Source: Actinomycetes bacterium (lineage in GTDB: Bacteria; Actinomycetota; Acidimicrobiia; Acidimicrobiales; JAJZXF01). Taken from it: 36,992 nucleotides of DNA. The notes under the pieces are model-generated. The model was given only the letters and a program-made list of their open reading frames with translations, did no database searches and had not been told where the DNA came from. Made by a program: the position numbers and the translations under genes. Below are positions 17,330-26,396 of this stretch, piece after piece. Position 1 is the stretch's first letter. Every line of letters begins with the position of its first letter. The stretch lies in contig JAJYWA010000012.1 in NCBI GenBank assembly GCA_021791755.1, positions 1-36,992 of the forward strand. The letters are read 5' to 3'.

Positions 17330-18709
17330 CTAATCAGTCCCTCCGGCGGAGCAAAGCTCGTCGGGCGCTTCCGGCTCGATGTCGAGGCGGCGACGGCGGG
17401 TCTCGGGCAGGGAGCGCAATACCAGCCAGATGATCGGGACCGCGGCCAGTGCCAGGATGCTCACCGCATTGCCAACACCGTCGAGGAGGTTCTTTTCCGC
17501 GAGGAGCCCGACGAGCGCCGGGCCGATCAGCGAGCCGGTGTTGGCAAAGCCGCTCCTTACCCAGGCGGCTGCCTGTGCCCGTGTGGCAGTAGGGAATGGT
17601 TCCGTGGCAAACGCTGACAATGCGGGCCCGATCCCCGATCCGAAGAACACCGCGAAGAGCAGGCTGATCAGCATGACGAGGTGGTTCACGCTCTGGAAGG
17701 CCGCTATGCCCGAGATCGCCATGCCGGCCGCGTAGCCGATTGCCGCAGGTCGCCTGCCCCACCTGTCCATGAGCACGCCGCAGGCGTAGTAGCCAAGAGC
17801 GCCGAACGCCGCCGCCGCGAGCACGAACCTGCCTGCTTCGCTGGAGCTGAGGTGTCGCTCGTGCTCCGCGTAAAACGTCCACCAAGCCACTCCGGCGGTT
17901 GTCGGAAGCGCTTGTAGGAACGAGACCGTGCCGACGGCCAGTAGAACCCGTGCGTATGGGCCTCGCCAGATCAGGAGAATATTGGCCAAGGAGGCGCGGG
18001 CTCTGGTAGCAGCCGTACGCAAGGCTGTCCTACGAGGCACCTGTGCCTTGGTGTTTGGCGGCGGCATCTTATCGCCGGCTCCTTTTTCGCGCTCCATGGC
18101 CTGGAAAGCGAGCGTCTCCTGCAGCTTCCGCCGGGCTACTGCTATGAGGGCGAGTGGTACGATGCCGACGAGGTAAAAGGCGCGCCACGTCAGCGGGCTG
18201 TGGGCGAGCCCTCCAGCAAGCAGCGCCCCGGCAAGGACAGCTCCTAACGGGCCGAGGAGCAGCAACTTGCTCAGGGCCCTGGCTCGCTTCTCGATCGGGA
18301 ACTCTTCGACCACGACGGTGACGGCCACGCCGAACTCAGCGCCGATGAAGGCCTGCGCAGCGAACTGGCACGCGGCAAAGGTGGCTAGGTTCCAGGTTGC
18401 GGCCGTCAGGCCGGTGAACGCCGCGTAACCGACGATCGACCAGGTGAGCACGCGTTTACGGCCGATGCGATCAGACATTCGCACGATGAAGAACGCTACG
18501 AACTGTCCTGCCTGTATCGGTATGTTGGCTAGACCAAGCGAAGCTACACCCGCGTGGAAGTTGTGCTGAATTTGTGGCAATAGCAACCCGCGTAGCTGGG
18601 AGTCGTAGCCGTCGAAGAGCGCCGATGGCAGGAGCAACACGAACAGCAGTCGCAGGTATGCTCGTGATCGCACGGCTCCGGACGGTTCCATCTGCTCCGC
18701 CGGTATCAT
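17330..18709 (-). CDS. MFS transporter
   Basis: Twelve-TM-like hydrophobic pattern; RMSDRIGRKRVLTWSIVGYAAFTG, QFAAQAFIGAEFGVAVTVVVEEFPIEKRARA, GVLMDRWGRRPAAIGYAAG. Start placed at MIPAEQMEPSG. Confidence 0.88.
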   Translation of the reverse strand: MIPAEQMEPSGAVRSRAYLRLLFVLLLPSALFDGYDSQLRGLLLPQIQHNFHAGVASLGLANIPIQAGQFVAFFIVRMSDRIGRKRVLTWSIVGYAAFTGLTAATWNLATFAACQFAAQAFIGAEFGVAVTVVVEEFPIEKRARALSKLLLLGPLGAVLAGALLAGGLAHSPLTWRAFYLVGIVPLALIAVARRKLQETLAFQAMEREKGAGDKMPPPNTKAQVPRRTALRTAATRARASLANILLIWRGPYARVLLAVGTVSFLQALPTTAGVAWWTFYAEHERHLSSSEAGRFVLAAAAFGALGYYACGVLMDRWGRRPAAIGYAAGMAISGIAAFQSVNHLVMLISLLFAVFFGSGIGPALSAFATEPFPTATRAQAAAWVRSGFANTGSLIGPALVGLLAEKNLLDGVGNAVSILALAAVPIIWLVLRSLPETRRRRLDIEPEAPDELCSAGGTD

Positions 18710-18740
18710 GCCAGGTGATGCTACCGGAGGACGATCTTGC

Positions 18741-18781
18741 GTGTGGGTCCGGGCGGCGTGTGGGTCCGGGCGGCGTGTGGG
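18741..18781. repeat. 17-bp tandem repeat (gtgtgggtccgggcggc x2 plus 7 bp)
   Basis: Direct reading; upstream of the MFS start. Confidence 0.95.
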
Positions 18782-19118
18782 TTGTGACGAGTTTACGCCA
18801 GCATGCTCCGGGCTGCACTCCTCTGCACAACTGGCGGACGTTACGGACTCCCGGACGGCCCGCAATCGGTGGCCCAGCGCTGTATGGCGACGGACGGCAC
18901 GGCAGTGGCGGATGCTGACGGCGCTGTTGTGTCCATGCGATCAGCCTCGCCGGCGCATTGGGGCTACGGTCGTCGCCGGGGCGTTCGACGCCGGAAGCCA
19001 ATCGACGGGACCGCCATCTTCCTCATCCGTCGACAGGACCCGGCCAAGGTGAACGAGGCGGGCATGGCGCTGGCCGACGAGACCAGCTACCCGTGTCTCG
19101 CCGGTTCACCTGGCTGAT

Positions 19119-19526
19119 CTACCAGATCGTGAGGGCCGTGCAGCTGGCGAGTAGGTCGAAGTCCCGGTCAGAATGCAGAAGCGGCACCCCGTTACGCACG
19201 CACGGGGCGGCGATGAGGCAGTCGAGCGTCTTTCGGATGGTGACGCCGGCCCGCCGAGCCTGGCGGTAGAGTTGAGCGGCCAACGTGAAGTCGTCGAGCG
19301 TTTCGAGCCGCAGTACGGGGAAGGCTGCGAGGTGGTCGGCTACCGTCTTGGCCTCGCGCTCTGAGCGCAGGCCCTGGAGCACCTCAGTCAGCACCACGTC
19401 GGTGATCGCCACTGGAGCGCCCTGCTCAATGAGCTCCACGCACCGCTGAGCGGCCACCGAGTCAGTGCCGCTGAGCACGTCAATCCACACACTGGTGTCC
19501 ACGGCGATCACGGTCGTCGTCGCCAA
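19119..19526 (-). CDS. vapC: PIN-domain ribonuclease toxin VapC
   Basis: VIAVDTSVWIDVLSG, VLTEVLQGL, IRKTLDCLIAAPCVRNGVPLLHSDRDFDLLA; the acidic PIN residues appear intact. Confidence 0.9.
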   Translation of the reverse strand: MATTTVIAVDTSVWIDVLSGTDSVAAQRCVELIEQGAPVAITDVVLTEVLQGLRSEREAKTVADHLAAFPVLRLETLDDFTLAAQLYRQARRAGVTIRKTLDCLIAAPCVRNGVPLLHSDRDFDLLASCTALTIW

Positions 19527-19744
19527 GTGGGCCCTGCTATGCCCCCACGCCCGGTCCGGCTCTTGGCCAAGTTTCCCTCCCAGTGGACCTTGCCGCGCAG
19601 GCCCAAGATTTGGGTGCGTCGATCCCGGTCGACGAGCTCTCGCAGGGCAAACTCAACCGTCTCGCGCTTGGTCGCCGTGCCGGCGACACGCCGGGCCTCG
19701 GCCAGCAGGTCGTCGTCGATCTCGATGTTCGTCCGCATACACAA
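19508..19744 (-). CDS. vapB: VapB-type antitoxin
   Basis: MRTNIEIDDDLLAEARRVAGTATKRETVEFALRELVDRDRR, ribbon-helix-helix-type VapB; overlaps the vapC start. Confidence 0.9.
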   Translation of the reverse strand: MCMRTNIEIDDDLLAEARRVAGTATKRETVEFALRELVDRDRRTQILGLRGKVHWEGNLAKSRTGRGGIAGPTWRRRP

Positions 19745-19780
19745 CAGCTTACACCTTTATTACTCATAAGATACACATAG

Positions 19781-21035
19781 TCTGTTGGCAGTGGACTGCC
19801 TGATGGAGCTCCTGTCTTTCGCAATATTGTTGTTCAAGGCTCGAGGGCTATGGGGAAAACAACCACGGCAATGCACCGCGAAGGCTCGCTGATCGCACTT
19901 GACGACCCGGGAGCGCACGAGATTGTTCTCGCCGGACCTCGCCGGTTCCTCGAGGGGACACCGCCAATCGTGATCGACGAGTGGCAGCACTGGCCAGGCT
20001 CATGGGACCTGGTGCGCCGGGCCGTGGACCAGGATCCCTCACCAGGACGTTTTATGCTTACTGGCTCCGTTAGCCCCGTTGTCGGTCCAGCTCACTCGGG
20101 TGCGGGAGGTATCGTGCCGATGCAGATGCGTCCGCTCTCACTGGCCGAACGAGGCGTCGAGACGCCAAGCGTCTCGACGAAGTCGATTCTTGCTGGCAAC
20201 AGGCCGGAGCTTCTTGGTGAAACGCATATCGCCCTCGAGGACTACGTCAGTGAAATCCTGAACGGCGGCTTCCCTGGCATGCGCGCCACTAGCTAGCGGG
20301 CACAGGCGGCAGCGCTCGATGGATATCTCAGCCGCATCGTCACAGCCGACTTGCCGGAACTGGGAGCTCAAGTCCGGCATCCCGAGATGCTCAGCCGCTG
20401 GATGCATGCCTACGCTGCCGCAACCTCGACGACCGCTTCCTACGAGACCATCCGGGATGCAGCGCGACAAGCGGACAGGCCGAGAAGCCAGCTACAAGAC
20501 GACGACAATCCCGTACCGTGAGGTGCTACGGCGGCTCTGGATCCTCGACCCCATCCCAGCGTGGGCTCCGACGAACAACCGCCTCGCGCGACTCAACGGA
20601 GCCCCAAAGCATCAGCTTGTGGATCCAGCGCTCAGCGAGCGCTTGACAGGCGTGAACGCGCAGGCCTTTCTCCGTGGCGGTGGTCCGAGAACCATACCGC
20701 GTGATAGCACGTTTCTCGGGGCACTGTTCGAGTCACTCACCGCACTGAGTGTGCGAGTGTACGCTCAGGCTGCCACGGCCCAGACGTCGCACTGCAGGAC
20801 CAAGGGCGGCAAGCACGAAGTTGACCTCATAGTTCACACTCCCGACGGGCGCGTACTTGCAATCGAGGTGAAGCTTTCCGCGAGCGTCGAAGACGCGGAT
20901 GTGCGGCGCCTTCACTGGCTGCGTGAGCGGCTCGGGGACGACTGCGCCGACGCCATTTTGATCACGACAGGCCGCTATGCCTATCGGAGGCCTGACGGAA
21001 TTGGCGTTGTGCCCCTCGCGCTGTTGGGCCCTTGA
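19781..21035 (+). pseudogene. Broken AAA ATPase / DUF4143 family protein
   Basis: Frame 2: VFRNIVVQGSRAMGKTTTAMHREGSLIALDDPG...PPIVIDEWQHWPGSWDLVRRAVDQDPSPGRFMLTGS...NGGFPGMRATS, TAG at 20294-20296, continuing RAQAAALDGYLSRIVTADLPELGAQVRHPEMLSRWMHAYAAATSTTASYETIRDAAR, then a shift (about 20470-20490) to frame 0: KTTTIPYREVLRRLWILDPIPAWAPTNNRLARLNGAPKHQLVDPALSERLTG...GGKHEVDLIVHTPDGRVLAIEVKLSASVEDADVRRLHWLRERLGDD. No start codon after the upstream in-frame stop at 19778. Confidence 0.88.
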
Positions 21036-21104
21036 GCCCAGGTCACCTAACATGGTGCAGCGAAGTTCGGCTGAGCCTTATGCGCTCACCTTGGGTTTCG
21101 ACTC

Positions 21105-21266
21105 ATGGCGGCTGATGGTCTCGACAGCCACCAGATCGCTGCCCGCCTCGATGCCAGTCGGGTGATCGTCTCGAAGTGGCGAAAACGCTACTTCGAAGAG
21201 GGCCTTTCTGGCCTCGGGGAGCGCTCCCGGGGTGGTCGACCTCCGGTCTCTTCCCCCCTGAGGTAG
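21105..21266 (+). mobile_element. IS630-type transposase N-terminal HTH remnant
   Basis: MAADGLDSHQIAARLDASRVIVSKWRKRYFEEGLSGLGERSRGGRPPVSSPLR* matches the N-terminal winged-helix part of IS630-family transposases, ending before any DDE domain. A further N-terminal scrap (MVQRSSAEPYALTLG) lies in another frame at about 21052. Confidence 0.75.
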
Positions 21267-21385
21267 CTGTCTCTCGGGAAAACTGCTGTCCGTTCGCGGG
21301 CCCTACTGACCACAAGTGGGGAGTCTTGCGTGGCGCCTGTCGTCCCAGCAGACTTTCCCTGGCCGGGGTCACTTCGAGCCCCTGA

Positions 21386-22087
21386 GTGGGAATGGCCCTG
21401 ATCCTGCACGATCTTGGAAGAAGCGGCGCCCTTACGAGGCCGTGGGAACGGAGGATCGCTCCTTCGGTACGGCGACGTGTCGGCGGCCGCTTGGCGATCT
21501 CTTCTGGTACCGTCGAGGTCGTGGCAACCGGCTGGCTCCGCTCAATTCGCGGCTCGTTGCGTAGCCCACCTCGCCGTCTTTCTGCTGTCCGGGCCGTTCT
21601 TATAACGCTTTTTGTAACTGCAGTGCTCTCTTGGTTCGAGAGCGGGACACGTACCTTCACCTGGCAGGCGGAGTCGATTGTCAGCGTGCCGGTGGCGGCG
21701 ATGTTCATTGTTTCGGCATTGAACCGGCCCAAGCGAATCTCGTTGAGGGCATGGGCGAGAGCGCTACGCAGGTCTGCTGGCTCGAGACCGGGCACAGAGG
21801 CTGCGGGTCCAAAAGAGGCTGCGGGTCCAACAGGGCTGCTTCCTCATGCATGTTCCCCCGTGAACCGGGCATCCGCTGTGGAGCTGAGAACGAGCCTCGC
21901 GGTGTGGTGCCTCTGGTGCGTGGCTATGATCGTTCTGGAGCTTGTAGAGCTGTTCTACCTGCCACGTTCGCAACACCCCACGGCGAGCTCGATCATTGCG
22001 CCTTTTCTTGCTGGCTCGCGTCCCGTCCACGCTGCGGCCTTCTTCGCATGGATGTGGATAGGAGCGCTGTTCTCGGCGCGATGGTGA
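21386..22087 (+). CDS. Putative membrane protein, unknown function (start uncertain)
   Basis: Hydrophobic segments VLITLFVTAVLSWF..., ESIVSVPVAAMFIVSAL, LAVWCLWCVAMIVLELVELFYL, HAAAFFAWMWIGALFSARW; translationally coupled to the next gene (ATGGTGA overlap). Confidence 0.65.
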   Translation: MGMALILHDLGRSGALTRPWERRIAPSVRRRVGGRLAISSGTVEVVATGWLRSIRGSLRSPPRRLSAVRAVLITLFVTAVLSWFESGTRTFTWQAESIVSVPVAAMFIVSALNRPKRISLRAWARALRRSAGSRPGTEAAGPKEAAGPTGLLPHACSPVNRASAVELRTSLAVWCLWCVAMIVLELVELFYLPRSQHPTASSIIAPFLAGSRPVHAAAFFAWMWIGALFSARW

Positions 22088-22302
22088 CAGCCGTTGTGAG
22101 CATTAGCCCGTATTTCGTCGGGGTCGCAGCATGGTGCGTTCTCGCCCTGCTCGCTATCGTGATCGAGATCATGGCGCGGTTCGGGACGCGTGATCTATTG
22201 ACTATGGGACAGGTGCTTCGTTGTGTCATGCGCTCTACGGTTGGCAGGTGGGTGATCGTCCTCGGGTGGATGTGGGTAGGGTGGCATTTTTTCGTGAGGT
22301 GA
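22081..22302 (+). CDS. Small membrane protein, DUF6186-like
   Basis: MVTAVVSISPYFVGVAAWCVLALLAIVIEIMARFGTRDLLTMGQVLRCVMRSTVGRWVIVLGWMWVGWHFFVR*; the C-terminal GRW..LGW.W.GWHFF.R pattern is typical of short actinobacterial membrane proteins. Starts on the overlapping stop of the preceding ORF. Confidence 0.65.
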   Translation: MVTAVVSISPYFVGVAAWCVLALLAIVIEIMARFGTRDLLTMGQVLRCVMRSTVGRWVIVLGWMWVGWHFFVR

Positions 22303-22419
22303 CGGATCCCAGCAGGAGGAGCATGATCCGAGGTTGAGGCCGGGAGCCCGAGCCCGGAGAGCCGGAGCCCGGAGCGGCCCCGTCTTGTCGAGCGATGCCC
22401 GAGCGATGCCAGGTCGACC

Positions 22420-22689
22420 TCAGCTGATGAAGAACCCGGTTTCGCCACGGGGTTCTTCATCGAAGATCTCGATCTTGGTGACATAGGCGCGTGGCGGACC
22501 GTGCCTGCACCAGTTGACGAGCTGCTGGACCGCTTCCGGAGGTCCCTCCATCGCGATCTCAACACGGCCATCTGGCAGGTTTTGCGCGCTGCCCGAGACA
22601 CTGAGCTCGAGCGCGATCCGCCTGCAAGTTTCACGAAAGAAGACGCCTTGGACCCTGCCGCTGACGAAGACCCTACGGCGCGCTGGCAT
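22420..22689 (-). CDS. acyP: Acylphosphatase
   Basis: RRRVFVSGRVQGVFFRETCRRIALELSVSGSAQNLPDGRVEIAMEGPPEAVQQLVNWCRHGPPRAYV; matches G.VQGV.FR and N..DG.VE...G motifs. Confidence 0.95.
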   Translation of the reverse strand: MPARRRVFVSGRVQGVFFRETCRRIALELSVSGSAQNLPDGRVEIAMEGPPEAVQQLVNWCRHGPPRAYVTKIEIFDEEPRGETGFFIS

Positions 22690-23803
22690 CGATCTCCGAC
22701 GCTGGATTTCGCGTGGTGGCTTGGCGCCCGCCGTCCGCTAGCCCACCGCCGTCCGCTAGCCCACCGCCGTCCGCTAGCCCACCGCCGTCCGCTAGCCCAC
22801 CGCCCGTAATGCCGCCACCCACCTGGCAGCGGCTCGCTACCGCATCGCCTACCTGCTCGCCGTTGGTCAGCGTGGCGCTGTCAGTGTGCGTGCGAGTGGC
22901 GGTGTCTACGGCGCAGGGCTCCTCGTCATCGCCGACGCACCTCTCGCATTCGGTTTCGAGCGTTGCATGGCTTATCGAAAAGGGCTTCAAGATTGCGCAC
23001 TTGACCGTTCCTGCCACTGCCTGAGCGGCCTCTAGGTCGGGGCGCCCCGAGAGCACGAGGTGGGCAGAGAGCGCCCTTACCTCGCTGGAGAGGCTCCAGA
23101 CGTGGAGATCATGCACCTCGGAGACCCCTGGCACTGCTTCCATTGTCGTGGTCAAGTCGGACAGGTCCATGTCGTGAGGGGTGGACTCCAGTAGAACGTC
23201 AACGCTTTCTCGCATCAGGTTCCAGGACTGGACGACGATCATGGCGCCGATCCCGAGCGAGATGGCTGGATCGATTATCTGCGTGCCGGCCGTGGTCGAT
23301 ATCACGAGACCAGCCGTCACCACTCCGAGGCCTGCCAGAGCGTCTGCTGCCATGTGCCAGGTCGCTGTGCGCATGTTGAGGTCCTTCGACCGATCGTTCA
23401 GGACGACGACTGATAGAACATTGACCACGAGTGCAACCGCGCCGACCAGTGCCATCACGCCGCCGTTGACGGTACCGGGATGTGACAGCTTGTGAAGCGC
23501 TTCCCAGGCGATGACCGTCGTGATAGCAACCGTGAAACTTGCGTTTGCGAGCGCGGCCAGAATCGTGCCCCGGTGGTACCCGAACGAGCGTCGTGGCGTT
23601 GACGGCCTCGTCGCCCATCTCACTGCGATCAATGTGCCCGTGATCGCAGCGACATCCGCGAGATTGTGCCCCGCGTCTGCAAGGAGAGCCAAGGAATGCG
23701 CCCAGATCCCGAAGCTGGCCAGCACCACGACGAGCGCGGCGTTCAACGCCAGAGATACGCCGAGCCGTGAAAGGCGGGTCATCGAAGACGCCGGTAGCGA
23801 CAC
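22673..23803 (-). CDS. CDF family cation (Zn/Co/Cd) efflux transporter with repeat-expanded C-terminus
   Basis: SLALLADAGHNLADVAAITGTLIAVRWATRPSTPRRSFGYHRGTILAALANA..., TATWHMAADALAGLGVV, EVHDLHVWSLSSEVRALSAHLVL. Overlaps the acyP start by 17 nt. Confidence 0.92.
   Translation of the reverse strand: MSLPASSMTRLSRLGVSLALNAALVVVLASFGIWAHSLALLADAGHNLADVAAITGTLIAVRWATRPSTPRRSFGYHRGTILAALANASFTVAITTVIAWEALHKLSHPGTVNGGVMALVGAVALVVNVLSVVVLNDRSKDLNMRTATWHMAADALAGLGVVTAGLVISTTAGTQIIDPAISLGIGAMIVVQSWNLMRESVDVLLESTPHDMDLSDLTTTMEAVPGVSEVHDLHVWSLSSEVRALSAHLVLSGRPDLEAAQAVAGTVKCAILKPFSISHATLETECERCVGDDEEPCAVDTATRTHTDSATLTNGEQVGDAVASRCQVGGGITGGGLADGGGLADGGGLADGGGLADGGRQATTRNPASEIDASAP
22729..22800. repeat. 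18-bp x4 perfect tandem repeat (cgccgtccgctagcccac)
   Basis: Direct reading; encodes (GGGLAD)4 in the CDF C-terminal tail on the minus strand. Confidence 0.97.
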
Positions 23804-24003
23804 ACGATGTCCATTCTAGGTGCGTCAGGCCGGTTCATCAGGGCTTGTGCTCCCGGTTGGCACGGCTTGCAACGCTGCCCGCATCGTGCGTTACATGTCA
23901 TTATGTGCATCAGTGTCGGTCCTGTCCGTAGGTGGGGGCAGCAGGCTTGGGGGAGCCTCGCTCGCCTTTTTCCTCCGCCTCTTCCAGCTCGGCCAAGGTA
24001 GCG

Positions 24004-25233
24004 ATGGACCCGAGCGCACAACGGGCGGATGCTGGCCGCCACCTGGCGATGATCGGTGCGCGCTTTGGTGTGGGAGATAACCCTGTGGGTTCGAGCCAGG
24101 TCCACAGCGGCCACGTTCACGATACGTACATCGTGAGCTATGGCTCCGAACGCGACTTCCGGCGCTACGTGCACCAGCGAATTAGCCCGATCTTCGCTGA
24201 CGTCTCGGGGCTGATGTCGAATTTGGCGCTCATCTGCGTGCACCTCGAGGGAAAGTACGCAGGAGGTGCGCTGTCCACCCCCGGCGCCGGCGGCGCCAGC
24301 GAGGGAGGCAGCCCTCGCCGGCGGCCGCTGCGGATGCTGAGGTCCAGCGATGGTGAGCACTACTGGGTTGATCCGGACCAGCGGGCCTGGCGGACGTTCG
24401 AGATGGTGGAGGGAGCGCACCCGTGCGAGCAGGTGCTCACCCCTTTCCAGGCGTACCAGGTGGGCGCGGCGTTCGGCAGCTACCTGGCAACGCTCGACGA
24501 TCTGGCCCCGCCGGCGCCGGCAGGTGCGTCTCGAGCGCCTGTGCTCTTTGAGACCATCCCACGCTTCCACGACCTCGACCGGTACCTTGCCGGCCTGGAG
24601 GAAAGCGCACAAGAGGACGTCGCCGGCCGGATGGCGCAGGATGGGAGCGCGGCGACCCTGAACGAGGTGTTGCGTAGGCGCTGGATAGCCGATGAGGTGA
24701 GAGGGGCGATCGCAGCTGGCGTCCTTCCGAAGAGAACGGTCCACAACGACTGCAAGTCGGCCAATGTCCTCTGTGACGACATCACCGGTGCATGGGTATG
24801 TGTCATCGACCTCGACACCACTATGAGCGGGTACGTGATGCACGACTTCGGCGATATTGTCAGGACTTGTGCCACCTCTGCGGCCGAAGACGAGGAAGAC
24901 CCCAGGCTGTCGTGCATCGATCTCGATCTCTTCGCTGCAGCAGCCACGGGCTACCTGAACGAGTGCGGGTGGTTGCTCTCGGATGTGGAGCTGGACAGCC
25001 TGGTGCTGGGCGCTCTGGCAATGTCCTACGAGGCAGCGGTGCGCTTTCTCACGGACTACCTGCGCGGTGACACGTACTTCCATGTAGAGTCTCCCACACA
25101 TAACCTGAGGCGATGCCGGGCGCAACTCGCCCTGCTCGACTCGATCGTCGTGAACAGGGCCGAATTGGCCGGCATCGCCCGTGGTTGCCAGATTGCCTGC
25201 TTGGGTGACAGCGGCTCAGGCGGTGGCAGATGA
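24004..25233 (+). CDS. Aminoglycoside-phosphotransferase-fold kinase, N-acetylhexosamine 1-kinase (NahK)-like
   Basis: Catalytic/Mg loop TVHNDCKSANVLCDDITGAWVCVIDLDTTMSGYVMHDFGDIVR closely resembles the NahK pattern HND.K..NVLFD....CVIDLDT.MPG....DFGD..R; plus VEGAHPC.., QVGAAFGSYLATL, IPRFHDLDRYL. Confidence 0.82.
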   Translation: MDPSAQRADAGRHLAMIGARFGVGDNPVGSSQVHSGHVHDTYIVSYGSERDFRRYVHQRISPIFADVSGLMSNLALICVHLEGKYAGGALSTPGAGGASEGGSPRRRPLRMLRSSDGEHYWVDPDQRAWRTFEMVEGAHPCEQVLTPFQAYQVGAAFGSYLATLDDLAPPAPAGASRAPVLFETIPRFHDLDRYLAGLEESAQEDVAGRMAQDGSAATLNEVLRRRWIADEVRGAIAAGVLPKRTVHNDCKSANVLCDDITGAWVCVIDLDTTMSGYVMHDFGDIVRTCATSAAEDEEDPRLSCIDLDLFAAAATGYLNECGWLLSDVELDSLVLGALAMSYEAAVRFLTDYLRGDTYFHVESPTHNLRRCRAQLALLDSIVVNRAELAGIARGCQIACLGDSGSGGGR

Positions 25234-26370
25234 GCAGTCGTAGATCATGTTTGCGTGGATCATCTCCGTCGTGCCCGTTGTGTGCGTTGCCCCGCCGCTG
25301 GTGTTGTCGCACCCGCCCCCGCCCCCGCCCAGATCGCCGCCGAACACCGGGTCGGCGCCATCGTAGAGGAAGCCTGGGCCGCCGAAGGGGTTGAGCTCCC
25401 CGTACCAAAGCTGCGGGTTGTTGCCGAGCGCCTCGAAGTAGCCGTTGAGCACATTGAAGAACCCGGTGACGCTGTAGCTGACTCCGTTCGAATCAGTGAC
25501 GAAGTTGCTCGTGTTGCAGCCCGCGATACCGCAGAAGTTGGCAAAGTCCTGGGAGATCGAGCCGACCTGAGATGAGCTCATGCCCTGTCCCTGTCCCCAG
25601 GTCTGCTGGAGCACTGAGGACTCCTGCTGGACGAGCGTGAGAAAACCACTCAGGACGGTCGTTGACTGGTTGATCTGGGCTTGGCTCTGGCCAAGGGCCT
25701 CGCCGAAGTACTGTGCCTCGGCCGATGCGACGCTCGAGATCTGAGCAGAGGTCAGGTCGGCGGGGTTGCTGGGCAGTTCGCTGGCGTAGTTCTCCATCCA
25801 GTACGCGAAGTTGCCGATCGCGTTGATCTGGCCTTGGCTGGCGCCGGCGTCCGTCAGGTCCTGTACTACGTAGTTGACGAAGCTGCTGAAGCTGGAGAAG
25901 TTGGCCAGGTTCAGCTGGCTGGTGATCCCAGCCTCCTGGAGCACCGCCAGCTCGGCAGATTGCTCGGCTGCCAGGGAGCTGAAAGCGTGAGATGCAGTCC
26001 TGCTGGCGACGCTCGCCTGCGATCCTGATCTCGCCGGGCTGCTGGCGCCAGGTGTCGTTGTCCTAGAGCTGCCTATTGTACCCGTATGTGGCGCCGGAGT
26101 TGCGCTGCGTGCGCCGTGGCCGATCGGGGCACGATTGCGAAAGGTCGTGTCGCCAGTCCCTCGAGGGGTGTACGGCACCTCGCTCATCGCAGCGAATGAC
26201 GGAGCCTGCCTCGTTGCCTGGTCAGTTCGGCTGCCTACGGCGCGTGCTGAGTGGCTGCTCGCCGCCCAGGCGGCGCCCAGCGTACCGAGCGCCACTGCTG
26301 ATACGGCTGCCGACATGAGCAGCCTGCGACCTCGGTGACCACGTGAATGCGACTTCTGGTTCTTGTTCAT
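25216..26370 (-). CDS. Secreted Ser/Gln/Gly-rich protein of unknown function
   Basis: MNKNQKSHSRGHRGRRLLMSAAVSAVALGTLGAAWAASSHSARA: basic n-region, hydrophobic core, A-rich cleavage region. GGAGG 5 nt before the ATG. C-terminal GGGGGGC...DCSSATA. Confidence 0.8.
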   Translation of the reverse strand: MNKNQKSHSRGHRGRRLLMSAAVSAVALGTLGAAWAASSHSARAVGSRTDQATRQAPSFAAMSEVPYTPRGTGDTTFRNRAPIGHGARSATPAPHTGTIGSSRTTTPGASSPARSGSQASVASRTASHAFSSLAAEQSAELAVLQEAGITSQLNLANFSSFSSFVNYVVQDLTDAGASQGQINAIGNFAYWMENYASELPSNPADLTSAQISSVASAEAQYFGEALGQSQAQINQSTTVLSGFLTLVQQESSVLQQTWGQGQGMSSSQVGSISQDFANFCGIAGCNTSNFVTDSNGVSYSVTGFFNVLNGYFEALGNNPQLWYGELNPFGGPGFLYDGADPVFGGDLGGGGGGCDNTSGGATHTTGTTEMIHANMIYDCSSATA

Positions 26371-26396
26371 CTCTACCTCCACTGTGTGAATCCTTC

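Noticed and set aside
18803-19117. Plus-strand 104-aa ORF between the MFS gene and vapC
   Set aside because: No domain recognised, and several overlapping frames are equally open; treated as non-coding or remnant.
22729-22800. Four-copy repeat considered as a CRISPR array
   Set aside because: 18-bp units are contiguous with no spacers and are in frame in the CDF gene.
23779-25125. 448-aa minus-strand ORF opposite the NahK-like kinase
   Set aside because: Antisense shadow ORF; no recognisable domains.
25300-25330. GC-rich (cccgcc)n run as a regulatory element
   Set aside because: It encodes the Gly6 tract in the secreted protein C-terminus.
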